This document shows positions 7,441 to 15,594 of a stretch of 64,000 nucleotides of DNA, piece after piece. The DNA comes from Actinomycetota bacterium (GTDB taxonomy: Bacteria > Actinomycetota > Actinomycetes > S36-B12), in assembly GCA_030645615.1 (NCBI GenBank), contig JAUSNB010000053.1, positions 62,001-126,000 of the forward strand, given 5' to 3'. The notes under the pieces were generated by a model. The model saw nothing but the letters and a program-made list of their open reading frames with translations. It searched no databases and was not told the origin of the DNA. The position numbers and the translations under genes are program-made. Within the stretch, counting starts at the first letter, position 1. Each line of letters starts with the position of its first letter.

Positions 7441-10022
7441 CGGACCCCTCGCCGGCAGAACTGCCCCCCGAGGGGCTGCCGGGACTGGACGCCCGATGGT
7501 CGCGGCTGGTCGCTGCCCGGGACGCCGACGGGGTCCGGCGCACCTGGCACGTTCTGGACACTCACGCGGGCGACGGTCGGGGAACCCCTGCCCTGACCGT
7601 GCTGTGCGTGCACGGCAACCCCACCTGGTCCTACCTGTGGCGGGCGGTGCTGGCCAAGGCCCCGCACGACGTTCGCGTCGTTGCCGTGGACCAACTCGAC
7701 ATGGGGTACTCCGAGCGGACGGCGACGGTGCGGCGGCTCGCCGACCGGATCGACGACCTGGCCGCCGTCGTCGAGGCACTCGGGATCGCGGGACCGGTCG
7801 TGACGGTCGCTCACGACTGGGGTGGCCCGATCTCGCTGGGCTGGGTCCTCGCGCACCGGGCCCAGGTGGTCGGCGTCGTCCTGCTGAACACGGCCGTCCA
7901 CCAGCCAGCCGACTCGGCATCTCCAGCCCTGATCCGGCTGGCCCGCTCCGGGCCGCTGCTGCGGGCCAACTCCGTCCAGACGCCCGCTTTCGTGCGTGCC
8001 ACCACCGCCCTCAGCGGCCCGGGGATGCCACGCAGCGTGGCGGCGGCCTTCGCGGCCCCCTACCGCGGGGCCGGTCGCCGCGAGGCCATCGGTGCCTTCG
8101 TCGCGGACATCCCGTTCGAGCCGGGGCATCCCAGCGCCGCGGCGCTGGACCAGATAGCCGACGGCATCCGGTCGCTCGACCTGCCGGCCCTCCTGCTGTG
8201 GGGTCCGGGCGACCCCGTGTTCGCCGACCGGTACCTGCACGACCTGATCGACCGCCTGCCGCAGGCTGACGTGCACCGCTACGAGGGAGCCCGCCACCTG
8301 GTCAGCGAGGACGCCCCGGCGCTGGTCGACGACCTGTGGACGTGGATCGCCGACCAACGGGCGGCGTCGTGGCGGCTGGCGGACGTCGCCGGTATCGGCG
8401 GGACGGCCGGCTCTGGCCAGGCCTCCCCGGACGTACCCATCTGGGCCGGCCTCTCCCGGCGGTCAGCCGAGACTCCGGGCGCGATGGCCCTAGTCGAGCC
8501 GTACGACGGCGGCTGGCGCCGGGTGACCTGGTCGCTGCTGGCCCGCCAAGCGGACCTGCTCGCCGCCGGGCTCGCGGCCCGCGGGATCCGCCGCGGGGAT
8601 CGCGTGGCGGTGCTGATCCCACCGGGGGCCGACCTCGTCGCGGTCGTCTACGCGTGCTGGCGGATCGGGGCGTCGGTCGTCGTCACGGACGCGGGCCTGG
8701 GCGTGCGGGGGATCCACCGCGCCCTGCGCGGGGCCTGGCCCCGGCACGTCATAGGCATACCGAAGGGCCTCGCCCTGGTTCGCGCCACCCGGCTCCCCGG
8801 CGCTCGGATTGCCGTGCGAGAACTGCCCGCGATCGCCCGCCTCGGGCAGGTACGCCCGATGCCGGCGCCTCCGGGCCGGCAGGACGAGGCCGTCGTGGTG
8901 TTCACGTCGGGATCCACCGGCCCCGCCAAGGGCGTGGTCTACCGCCACGGTCAATTGCAGCGCACCCGGGACCTGCTCGCCGCGCACTACGCCCTCGACG
9001 ACTCCGATGCCCTCGTGGCGGCGTTCGCGCCCTGGGCGGTCCTCGGCCCCGCACTGGGCATCTCCTCGGTGATCCCGGACATGGATGTCAGTTCGCCGCG
9101 GACGCTGACTGCCTCAGCGCTGGCTGAGGCCGTCCAGGCCGTTCACGGCACCGTGATGTGGGCCTCGCCTGCCGCCATCACCAGCGTCCTGGGGTCGGCT
9201 GGCGACCTCACGCCGCAGCAGCGGGCCTCCTTCGGGTCACTGCGGCTCGTGCTCGGTGCGGGGGCGCCGGTCAAGCCGGCCCTGCTGCACGGGATGCGGT
9301 CGCTGTGCCCGCAGGCCGACGTGCGGACTCCGTACGGCATGACCGAGGCCCTGCCCGTGTGCGACGTCTCGGTCGGCGAGATCGACCAAGCGGGACCCGG
9401 CGACGGGGTCCTGGTCGGCCGTCCCCTCCCGGGGGTCGATGTTCGGATCAGCGCCGTGGACGATGCCGGGCGCGCCGATGGCCCGCTCACCGACGAGGCC
9501 GGCCTGCTCGGCGAGGTGGTCGTGCGGGGGCCGCACATCAAGGACAGGTACGAGCGGCTGTGGGCCACCCAGCGCGCCAGCGCCCGAGACTCGGGCTGGC
9601 ACCGCACGGGCGACCTCGGCCACCTCGACGTCGAGGGTCGGCTGTGGATAGGCGGCCGCCTGGCTCACGTGGTCACCACGGCTGACGGCCCGCTGGCCCC
9701 CGTGGGGGTCGAGCAGCGGGTCGAGCGGCTCCCCGGGGTACGGCACGCCGCGTGCGTGGGCGTTGGCCCCGCCGGGACGCAGGTACCGGTCGTCTTCGCC
9801 GTCATGGACGGCGTCCGCTCCGGGCTGGCGGGCCTCGAGGTGACCGAGCGGGTACGCGAGGCCGCCGGGGTGCCCGTGGCCGCCGTCCTCGCGCTCGATC
9901 GCCTGCCCGTCGACATCCGGCACAACTCGAAGGTGGACCGGGCCCTCCTTGCGCTCGTCGCCGGTGCCGTGCTGGCCGGCCACCAGGGCCGCTCGGGCCG
10001 GGCGAACGGAACCCCGGCGTGA
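7437..10022 (+). CDS. oleBC: OleBC fusion: beta-lactone decarboxylase + beta-lactone synthetase
   Basis: 861 aa, two enzymes in one chain. Residues about 1-300 are OleB, a haloalkane-dehalogenase-like alpha/beta hydrolase with oxyanion motif HGNPTWSY, nucleophile Asp127 in VAHDWGGP and His287 in GARHLVSEDAP. It releases CO2 from the cis-beta-lactone to give the alkene. Residues about 325-861 are OleC, an ANL adenylate-forming enzyme with TSGSTGPAKG (about 490-499), PYGMTEALP, HRTGDLGH and the C-terminal Lys832 in HNSKVD. It converts the beta-hydroxy acid to the lactone. The fusion order B-then-C is the one known from actinobacteria such as Micrococcus luteus. GTGA overlaps join it to oleA and oleD. 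Confidence 0.92.
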   Translation: MTDPSPAELPPEGLPGLDARWSRLVAARDADGVRRTWHVLDTHAGDGRGTPALTVLCVHGNPTWSYLWRAVLAKAPHDVRVVAVDQLDMGYSERTATVRRLADRIDDLAAVVEALGIAGPVVTVAHDWGGPISLGWVLAHRAQVVGVVLLNTAVHQPADSASPALIRLARSGPLLRANSVQTPAFVRATTALSGPGMPRSVAAAFAAPYRGAGRREAIGAFVADIPFEPGHPSAAALDQIADGIRSLDLPALLLWGPGDPVFADRYLHDLIDRLPQADVHRYEGARHLVSEDAPALVDDLWTWIADQRAASWRLADVAGIGGTAGSGQASPDVPIWAGLSRRSAETPGAMALVEPYDGGWRRVTWSLLARQADLLAAGLAARGIRRGDRVAVLIPPGADLVAVVYACWRIGASVVVTDAGLGVRGIHRALRGAWPRHVIGIPKGLALVRATRLPGARIAVRELPAIARLGQVRPMPAPPGRQDEAVVVFTSGSTGPAKGVVYRHGQLQRTRDLLAAHYALDDSDALVAAFAPWAVLGPALGISSVIPDMDVSSPRTLTASALAEAVQAVHGTVMWASPAAITSVLGSAGDLTPQQRASFGSLRLVLGAGAPVKPALLHGMRSLCPQADVRTPYGMTEALPVCDVSVGEIDQAGPGDGVLVGRPLPGVDVRISAVDDAGRADGPLTDEAGLLGEVVVRGPHIKDRYERLWATQRASARDSGWHRTGDLGHLDVEGRLWIGGRLAHVVTTADGPLAPVGVEQRVERLPGVRHAACVGVGPAGTQVPVVFAVMDGVRSGLAGLEVTERVREAAGVPVAAVLALDRLPVDIRHNSKVDRALLALVAGAVLAGHQGRSGRANGTPA

Positions 10023-10996
10023 AGGTCCTCGTCACCGGCGGCCGCGGACTTCTCGGCAGTGCGGTGGTGCGCGAACTGGTCCAGCGCGGGCGGGACGTCA
10101 CGGTCCTGCAGCGCCATCCGTCCGGGGCGGTGGGCGTGCGCGAGGTGCTCGGCGACGTCGCCGACCCAGCGGCGGTTGCCCGGGCGGTCGCGGGCTGCAC
10201 CGCGGTCGTGCACCTGGCGGCCCATGTCTCGATGGTCGGGCCGTGGGAGGAGTTCGAGCGGGTCAACGTTCACGGCACCGCGACCGTGCTGGCCGCCGCG
10301 CGTGCGGCGGGGGTGGACCGGTTCGTCCAGGTGTCGTCGCCGTCTGTCGCGCACGTCGGTGAGCCGTTGGTCGGGGCCCTCGCGCAGCCCGCGGACCCGG
10401 CGGGCGCCCGCGGCAACTACGCCCGAAGCAAGGCGATGGCGGAGTTGCTGGCCCTGGGCGCAGACCAGCCGGGGTTCGCGGTGACGGCCATCCGGCCGCA
10501 CCTGGTGTGGGGCCCCGGCGACGAGCAGCTGGTCGGCCGGATCGCCGAGCGGGCCCGAGCGGGCCGCCTCGTCCTGGTCGGCCGCGGGACGGCGCTCATC
10601 GACACGCTCTACGTCGACAACGCGGCGGAGGCCCTGGCGCACGCGCTGGACCGGTGCCACCTCCCGGACGTGCACGGGCAGGCGTTCGTGGTGACGAACG
10701 GCGAGCCACGGACGGTGGCGGAGGTCTTCGGCCGCATCGCGGCCGCCGCCGGTGCCGCTCCACCCACCCGGCGGGTGCCGTTCCGGCTGGCCCGGGCCGC
10801 CGGAGCGGGCCTTGACCTCGCGTGGGAGCGCACGGGACGCACCGACCTGCCGCCCCTGACCGCCTTCCTGGCCGAGCAGCTGGGCACCGCGCACTGGTTC
10901 GACCAGAGGCCGGCCCGGGCAGCGTTGGCGTGGCGCCCGAGCGTGGGCCTGGACGAGGGCTTCGCCCGGTTGGCTGACTGGTTCGCCGCAGGCTGA
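10019..10996 (+). CDS. oleD: OleD, NADPH-dependent 2-alkyl-3-ketoacid reductase (extended SDR)
   Basis: 325 aa from a GTG overlapping the oleBC stop (GTGA, 10019-10022). The N-terminal Rossmann motif GGRGLLG lies at about residues 7-13 and the SDR catalytic pair Tyr134/Lys138 in YARSK. It reduces the OleA product to the 2-alkyl-3-hydroxy acid that OleC cyclises. Internal motifs NVHGTATVL and HLVWGPGD are typical of the 3-beta-HSD-like extended SDRs to which OleD belongs. With oleA and oleBC it completes the pathway to a long-chain internal alkene. Confidence 0.9.
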   Translation: MKVLVTGGRGLLGSAVVRELVQRGRDVTVLQRHPSGAVGVREVLGDVADPAAVARAVAGCTAVVHLAAHVSMVGPWEEFERVNVHGTATVLAAARAAGVDRFVQVSSPSVAHVGEPLVGALAQPADPAGARGNYARSKAMAELLALGADQPGFAVTAIRPHLVWGPGDEQLVGRIAERARAGRLVLVGRGTALIDTLYVDNAAEALAHALDRCHLPDVHGQAFVVTNGEPRTVAEVFGRIAAAAGAAPPTRRVPFRLARAAGAGLDLAWERTGRTDLPPLTAFLAEQLGTAHWFDQRPARAALAWRPSVGLDEGFARLADWFAAG

Positions 10997-11001
10997 CCGG
11001 G

Positions 11002-11033
11002 TCGCCCGGCGTGGCGTACCGGCCGCCGGGCGA
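11002..11033 (+). terminator. hairpin after oleD, possible terminator
   Basis: A perfect 10-bp stem: TCGCCCGGCG at 11002-11011 pairs with CGCCGGGCGA at 11024-11033. It lies 5 nt after the oleD stop. No U-tract follows, so it may terminate weakly or protect the 3' end. A second, 7-bp stem follows at 11055-11078. Confidence 0.45.
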
Positions 11034-11091
11034 TGGGCCGTCATCATGGGGAAGCGGCCGGACATGCCTCCCCGGCCGTGGCAAACGGACA

Positions 11092-11134
11092 GCAGAAAGG
11101 CCCCTCGAAGTATGAGTTCGAGGGGCCTTTCTGC
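11092..11134 (-). terminator. strong terminator hairpin (works on either strand by sequence)
   Basis: A perfect 18-bp inverted repeat (11092-11109 with 11117-11134) around a 7-nt loop, of the form GCAGAAAGGCCCCTCGAA and its complement. The descending arm ends CCTTTCTGC, giving a short T-run. It is the 3' end of the small-RNA candidate and also a possible backstop for oleD transcription. Confidence 0.75.
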
Positions 11135-11351
11135 GGAAGCGCCCGCCCACCGCCCGATTTCTCGGGGCTCCGCGACTAGTGCAGATCGCGTCGCTCATGC
11201 CACCTTGCGGCAGCATCGGCGATGTCGTTCTCGCCTCCTCGACGTCTTCCCTTCGGCCTACCCCGCCAGCACTCGGGGCCCTTCGGTGACCTCCCCAGGG
11301 GGCTGCCTCCGTCGTGCGGCTTTCCGTTCTTTCGTCGACCCGCGCCTTGCG
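11092..11351 (-). ncRNA. candidate structured small RNA, family not recognised
   Basis: The 500 bp between oleD and the next gene contain no convincing protein gene. On the minus strand there is a promoter-like pair (TTGACG at 11380-11385, 16 nt, TACCTA at 11358-11363) and, about 260 nt downstream, a very strong terminator hairpin (11092-11134). Between them the RNA is purine-rich and folds locally by eye into several stems: a 5-bp CCCCG/CGGGG stem, GGCGA/TCGCC, a 7-bp stem closed by a GCAA tetraloop, GCGAC/GTCGC, and CCCGA/TCGGG closed by a GAAA tetraloop. It does not match what I know of RNase P RNA, tmRNA or 4.5S RNA. An Ms1-like or other abundant regulatory RNA is possible but unproven. 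Confidence 0.55.
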
Positions 11352-11357
11352 GTGCGG

Positions 11358-11385
11358 TAGGTAAGTTCTACTGGGGTTCCGTCAA
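11358..11385 (-). promoter_or_regulatory. promoter of the small-RNA candidate
   Basis: On the minus strand, -35 TTGACG (11380-11385), a 16-nt spacer and -10 TACCTA (11358-11363); TTACCT with a 15-nt spacer is the alternative reading. The predicted start is near 11351. TTGACG is the best -35 match seen in the window. Confidence 0.5.
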
Positions 11386-11484
11386 GCACCACAAGGGGTT
11401 TCGCGAAAGTTTCCGAGAAAGTTCTGACCCTCGCAGCACATCAAGCACTGCCCGTAACACGCGTCACTCGCGCGTGCCTGCGAG

Positions 11485-11490
11485 TAGGGT
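11485..11490 (+). promoter_or_regulatory. leaderless-type -10 element of the lipoprotein gene
   Basis: TAGGGT followed by exactly 6 nt (CACACC) and the ATG at 11497. Confidence 0.55.
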
Positions 11491-11496
11491 CACACC

Positions 11497-12081
11497 ATGT
11501 TTCGCCGACGCTTCATGACGACGCTGGCTTTGGGAACGATGGCCATCGGTGCGCTCGCCGGCTGCGGGGGCCAGTCCGCCGACCAGCCCACGGCGTCGAC
11601 CAGCGGGGAGGCCTCGATGAGCCCAGAGACGTCGGCCAGCCCAGAAGCGTCGGCAAGCCCGGTGACCTCACCACTCGCGGGCGCGACCGTCACGTACGCC
11701 TTCCACGACTCGTCGGTGCCGCCGCCCTACCACCGCAGTTACGTCCTCACCGTGACGCAGGACGAGGCGCGGATCGTCATCGACTCGTATGGCGATGTCC
11801 TCGCCGATGAGACCGCGCCCACCCCGCCGGAGGTCTGGGAGCAGCTCGCCGCCAGCCTGCCGATGGTGCAGGGACTGGTCGTCTCATCCGCCGACCCGGG
11901 CTGCACCGGCGGCACCTCCGTCGAGCTCGACATCAGCGGGGCCGCTGCTGCCCTCGTCGACGTGTACGCGGACGAGTGCGCCGGATCCAACGGAACCGCC
12001 GTCGCTGCCATCGATGCGTGGATCGCCCCGGCCCGCGCGATCTTCCCGGCCACGGACGTCCTGGCTCCCGAAGAGGAGTAG
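11497..12081 (+). CDS. lipoprotein of unknown function
   Basis: 194 aa. The signal peptide ends in a lipobox IGALAGC, so Cys23 should be lipidated and the protein held on the outer face of the membrane. A Ser/Thr/Ala/Pro-rich linker (about residues 24-60, with PEASASP-type repeats) leads to a globular domain of about 130 residues with two Cys (in DPGCTGG and YADECAGS) that could form a disulfide. I do not recognise the domain. The gene is leaderless by the -10 spacing and ends 21 bp before tgt. Confidence 0.75.
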   Translation: MFRRRFMTTLALGTMAIGALAGCGGQSADQPTASTSGEASMSPETSASPEASASPVTSPLAGATVTYAFHDSSVPPPYHRSYVLTVTQDEARIVIDSYGDVLADETAPTPPEVWEQLAASLPMVQGLVVSSADPGCTGGTSVELDISGAAAALVDVYADECAGSNGTAVAAIDAWIAPARAIFPATDVLAPEEE

Positions 12082-12102
12082 GCGCGCTGGTTGGATGGCC
12101 GG

Positions 12103-13317
12103 ATGACCGGCCCCGGCTTCGCCTTCGAGGTCACCCATCGCCTGGCCGATGGGCCGGATGGCCGCTCCCTCGGCCGAGTCGGTGTCATCGACACCCCCCA
12201 CGGCCGGATCCGCACCCCGGCGTTCACGCCGGTCGGGACCAAGGCGACTGTCAAGGCCGTCCTTCCCGGCATGATGCGCGACCTCGGTGCCCAGGTGATC
12301 CTGGCCAACGCCTACCACCTCTACCTGCAGCCCGGTGCCGACGTTGTCGAGGAGGCCGGCGGCCTGGCCGCCTTCATGGGCTGGGGCGGACCGACGATCA
12401 CCGACAGCGGCGGCTTCCAGGTGCTGTCGCTCGGCGTCGGCTTCAAGAAGATCCTGGCCATGGAGTCGAGGACGGTGCGGTCGGACGACGTCATCGCGGA
12501 GGGCAAGGACCGGCTGGCCCACGTCGATGACGACGGGGTCACCTTCAAGTCGCACCTCGATGGATCCCTGCACCGGTTCACGCCCGAGGTGTCCGTCCAG
12601 GTCCAGCACCGGCTGGGCGCGGACATCATGTTCGCGTTCGACGAGTGCACGACGCTGCTGAACACCCGCGAGTACCAGGAGAGGTCGGTCGCCCGGACGC
12701 AGGCCTGGGCCGCGCGCTGCGTAGCGGAGCACGAGCGGCTGACCCGGGCCCAGCCGCTCCGGCCTTACCAGGCCCTGTTCGCCGTCGTGCAGGGCGCGCA
12801 GTACGAGGACCTCCGCCGGCAGTCTGCCCGCGGCCTCGCCGCGCTGGACGTCGATGGCTTCGGCATCGGCGGGGCGCTGGAGAAGGATCGCCTCGGCGAG
12901 ATCGTGCGATGGGTCTGCGAGGAACTGCCCGAGGACCGGCCGCGCCACCTGCTCGGGATCGGCGAGGCCGATGACGTGTTCGCCGCCGTCGCCAGCGGCG
13001 CCGACACCTTCGACTGCGTCGCGCCCTCGCGCAACGCCAGGAACGGCACCGTCTACCACCGCGACCGGAGGTTCCACCTCACCAACGGGAGCTATCGCCG
13101 CGACTTCACGCCGATCGACGACGCGTGCGACTGCTACACGTGCGCCCACTACACGCGGGCATACGTCCACCACCTGTTCAAGGCCAAGGAGATGCTCGCG
13201 TCGACCCTCGCGACGATCCACAACGAGCGCTACATCGTCCGGCTCATCGACCGCATCCGGGACGCCATCGTTGCCGGTGAGTTCTGGGAACTCCGGACAG
13301 AGGTCCTGCGCCGCTAG
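12103..13317 (+). CDS. tgt: tRNA-guanine transglycosylase
   Basis: 404 aa. It exchanges guanine at position 34 of GUN-anticodon tRNAs for a queuine-type precursor. The active-site residues are present: Asp101 in TDSGGFQ (general base), Asp304 in TFDCVAPSRNARNG (nucleophile), and the zinc ligands C342, C344, C347 of CDCYTC with a following His. The chain is somewhat longer than the usual ~375 aa: there is an insert of roughly 20 residues after GGFQVLSLGVGFKK, and the usual GGLSVGE loop reads GGALEKDR. Its neighbour on the other strand is a queuosine-precursor transporter, and their stop codons overlap in a shared CTAG. A weak -10 (TTGGAT) lies 6 nt before the ATG. Confidence 0.92.
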   Translation: MTGPGFAFEVTHRLADGPDGRSLGRVGVIDTPHGRIRTPAFTPVGTKATVKAVLPGMMRDLGAQVILANAYHLYLQPGADVVEEAGGLAAFMGWGGPTITDSGGFQVLSLGVGFKKILAMESRTVRSDDVIAEGKDRLAHVDDDGVTFKSHLDGSLHRFTPEVSVQVQHRLGADIMFAFDECTTLLNTREYQERSVARTQAWAARCVAEHERLTRAQPLRPYQALFAVVQGAQYEDLRRQSARGLAALDVDGFGIGGALEKDRLGEIVRWVCEELPEDRPRHLLGIGEADDVFAAVASGADTFDCVAPSRNARNGTVYHRDRRFHLTNGSYRRDFTPIDDACDCYTCAHYTRAYVHHLFKAKEMLASTLATIHNERYIVRLIDRIRDAIVAGEFWELRTEVLRR

Positions 13318-13985
13318 GCCGTGCTCGGGGTCGCGTAGGTGGGCTCGGCCCGCTTGACCGCAGCGATGACGCGATAGGTCACGGGAAGGAGCACGGCCTC
13401 GATGGTCGTCTTCCAGATGAACCCGACGATCACGTAGTTCAGGAACTCGGCTCCGGTGATGATCCCGTAGAAAGCGATTGTGCAGAAGACCACGGTGTCT
13501 GCCAGTTCGCCCACGACGGTGGAACTGAGGAGTCGGACCCAGAGCAGGCGCTCCTGCGTGCGCCGCTTGATCGCGACCAGCACGTACGCATTCAGGAACT
13601 GGCCGACGAGGTAGCCCGCCATGCTGGCCAGCACGATGCGGGGGACGAACCCGAGCACGGCCTCGAAGGCCTCCTGATTGCCCCAGGCCTCGGCCGGAGG
13701 CGCGACCTGGACAAGCCAGATCATCACTGCCGCGAGCGCTGACACCGCGAAGCCAAGCAGGATCGCTCGTCGTGCCGCACCGAGGCCGTACACCTCGGCC
13801 AGCAGGTCGCCCAGGATGTAGGTCAACGGGAAGAGCAAGGCCCCGCCGTCGGTGATCAGAGGGCCGAACGCGATCAGCTTGGTTGCTGCGATGTTGGAGA
13901 TGAGTAGCAACGAGACGAACCCAGCGACGATGATCGGGTAGTAGCCGTGTCCGGTCTCGGCGAAGCGGACGGGACCGGGGCGCAT
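13314..13985 (-). CDS. yhhQ: queuosine precursor transporter, YhhQ/VUT family
   Basis: 223 aa, about six transmembrane helices. Family signatures are NIAATKLIAFG, FPLTYILGDLLAEVYG near the N-terminus and ADTVVFCTIAF in the second half. The family imports preQ0/preQ1 or queuine. Its place beside tgt suggests that this organism salvages the modified base rather than making it; no que biosynthesis genes are in the window. The ATG at 13985 is 7 nt after a TTCAAT -10-like hexamer; an alternative ATG lies at 13994. The stop codon shares the palindrome CTAG (13314-13317) with that of tgt. Confidence 0.88.
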   Translation of the reverse strand: MRPGPVRFAETGHGYYPIIVAGFVSLLLISNIAATKLIAFGPLITDGGALLFPLTYILGDLLAEVYGLGAARRAILLGFAVSALAAVMIWLVQVAPPAEAWGNQEAFEAVLGFVPRIVLASMAGYLVGQFLNAYVLVAIKRRTQERLLWVRLLSSTVVGELADTVVFCTIAFYGIITGAEFLNYVIVGFIWKTTIEAVLLPVTYRVIAAVKRAEPTYATPSTA

Positions 13986-14110
13986 GGCGGACATTGAACC
14001 AGCGGGCTCGGGCTTCGGCCGTAGTCGACCCGGTCGCCGGGCGATCCATCGAGTTCTGCGTCACGATTGTGGTGACCCGGTCATCCGGTGGCCGGCACGC
14101 GAGGTGTGCG

Positions 14111-15412
14111 ATGCGCAGGGCGATGCAGGTGCTGCTGGCGGTCGCCGCCCTCACCGTGCTGCCATTCCTGCCCGCCGGCCCGGTTGCTGCGGCATCCGCC
14201 GAAGCGGGCCCCTCGCCCCCCGCGACACTGATCCTGTTCCATGGGGAGGGGTGCCCGCACTGCGCTGCGGAGCGCGAGTTCCTTGCCGGGTTGAGCGAGC
14301 AGTATCCGGAGCTGCTGATCCAGCAGTACGAGGTCTGGAATGACGCCGGGAACCTGGCGTTCCTGGAGAGCACGGCGGCACGCATGGGGTTCGAGGCCAG
14401 CGGAGTTCCCGTGACGGTGATCGACGAGCGGGTCTGGATCGGCTTCAGCAACTCCATCGCCGAGGAGATCACGGCCGCGGTTGCCGTCGCGGTGGAGGCC
14501 GCGGGGCCGAGTGCACCTGCGGCGACGCCGGGTCCGCTTGTTTCGGACACGGCGGCAGACCAGCCCAGCGCGACGGTGGACCTCCCCTTGCTGGGGTCCG
14601 TGGACGTGGCGACCTCATCCCTCGTCGTGGCGACCCTGGCGATCGGGTTCGTCGACGGGGTGAACCCCTGCTCGCTGTGGGTCCTGTCCCTGCTGCTGGC
14701 GATGGTGCTCAGCCGCGGGTCCCGGGGGCGCGTCGTCCTCGTGGGGTCCACGTTCCTCGCCGTGACGGCAGCGATGTACGGCCTCTACATCGTCGGGTTC
14801 TACTCGGCCCTGGACTACGTCGGGAGCCTTGCCTGGATCCAGGTCGTGGTGGCCGTCGTGGCCCTTGCCTTCGGGGCCCTGCAGTTGAAGGACGGGATCC
14901 GGCCGGGGAGTGGCCCTTCCCTGTCCATCGCCGAGTCGGCGCGCCCCCGCATCTACGGCCGCATGCGCGCCGTCGCGGCCCCAGGGTCCGGGCTGGCAGC
15001 CACCCTGGCCGGCACGGTCGCCCTGGCGATCGGCGTGTCCCTCCTCGAGACGCCCTGCACCGCAGGACTGCCCCTCATGTGGACCAGCATGCTCGCCCAG
15101 CAGGGGGTATCGACCATGACCGCGGTGGCCCTCTTCGCCCTCTACATGGGGGCATTCCTCCTCGACGAACTCCTGGTCTTCGGCTTCGCCGTGGTGACAC
15201 TCCGAGGGGCACGGCTCCAGGAACGGCAGGGCCGCCTGTTGAAGATCGTGGCCGGCTCGCTGCTCGTCACTCTGGGATTGACGATGCTCGTCGCTCCGGC
15301 GGCCCTTGAGACGCTGGCTGGCACGGCCATCGTCTTCGCGGTTGCGGCGATCGCCGCCGGCGGGGTCTGGTTGGCGACTCAGCGGAGTCGGCGGCCGATC
15401 CAGCGGACCTGA
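14111..15412 (+). CDS. thioredoxin-fold / CcdA-like membrane thiol-disulfide protein (fusion)
   Basis: 433 aa. A signal sequence (about residues 4-28) is followed by an extracytoplasmic thioredoxin-like domain with a C48-P-H-C51 active site. A Pro/Ala-rich linker joins it to a membrane domain of about six helices (residues 165-425) with two conserved Cys, C187 in VNPCSLW and C316 in ETPCTAG, as in CcdA/DsbD. The design suggests electrons pass from the cytoplasm through the CcdA part to the attached thioredoxin domain, as in DsbD but with the domain order reversed. GAGG is 6 nt upstream of the chosen ATG. The substrate is unknown; no cytochrome c maturation genes are nearby. Confidence 0.82.
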   Translation: MRRAMQVLLAVAALTVLPFLPAGPVAAASAEAGPSPPATLILFHGEGCPHCAAEREFLAGLSEQYPELLIQQYEVWNDAGNLAFLESTAARMGFEASGVPVTVIDERVWIGFSNSIAEEITAAVAVAVEAAGPSAPAATPGPLVSDTAADQPSATVDLPLLGSVDVATSSLVVATLAIGFVDGVNPCSLWVLSLLLAMVLSRGSRGRVVLVGSTFLAVTAAMYGLYIVGFYSALDYVGSLAWIQVVVAVVALAFGALQLKDGIRPGSGPSLSIAESARPRIYGRMRAVAAPGSGLAATLAGTVALAIGVSLLETPCTAGLPLMWTSMLAQQGVSTMTAVALFALYMGAFLLDELLVFGFAVVTLRGARLQERQGRLLKIVAGSLLVTLGLTMLVAPAALETLAGTAIVFAVAAIAAGGVWLATQRSRRPIQRT

Positions 15413-15453
15413 TTCGGGCCGGGACGCCTGGCCAGAGGAGAGAAGCGGGAGGG

Positions 15454-15526
15454 CGCCCCCGGCAGGATTCGAACCTGCGACCTTCGGTACCGGAAACCGG
15501 CGCTCTATCCCCTGAGCTACGGGGGC
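15454..15526 (-). tRNA. tRNA-Arg (anticodon CCG)
   Basis: 73 nt on the minus strand. Acceptor stem GCCCCCG/CGGGGGC, D stem GCTC/GAGC, anticodon loop TTCCGGT with anticodon CCG (reads CGG), and T arm GCAGG-TTCGAAT-CCTGC. The 3' CCA is not encoded (CCC follows the discriminator G). Confidence 0.95.
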
Positions 15527-15594
15527 TCGGGAGCAGACAGGCTATCAGCGCGCCCGAGCGGCGCGGGTGACTGGCCGTGGGCGAGGATGGCCGC

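Noticed and set aside
11092-11385. RNase P RNA or tmRNA
   Set aside because: The conserved RNase P segments (GAGGAAAGTCC-, ACAGAA-type) and a tmRNA tag frame with tRNA-like end are missing.
11222-11518. Small plus-strand ORF in the oleD-lipoprotein gap
   Set aside because: No start signal, Arg/Ser/Pro-rich composition, and it runs antisense to the structured RNA candidate and into the lipoprotein start.
11884-14751. 955-codon minus-strand open frame across tgt and the thioredoxin-CcdA gene
   Set aside because: A GC-rich shadow frame; both true genes have full family motifs, and yhhQ occupies another frame of the same strand.
15454-15526. Integration (att) site at the tRNA-Arg gene
   Set aside because: No integrase nearby and no direct repeat of the tRNA 3' end found in the window.
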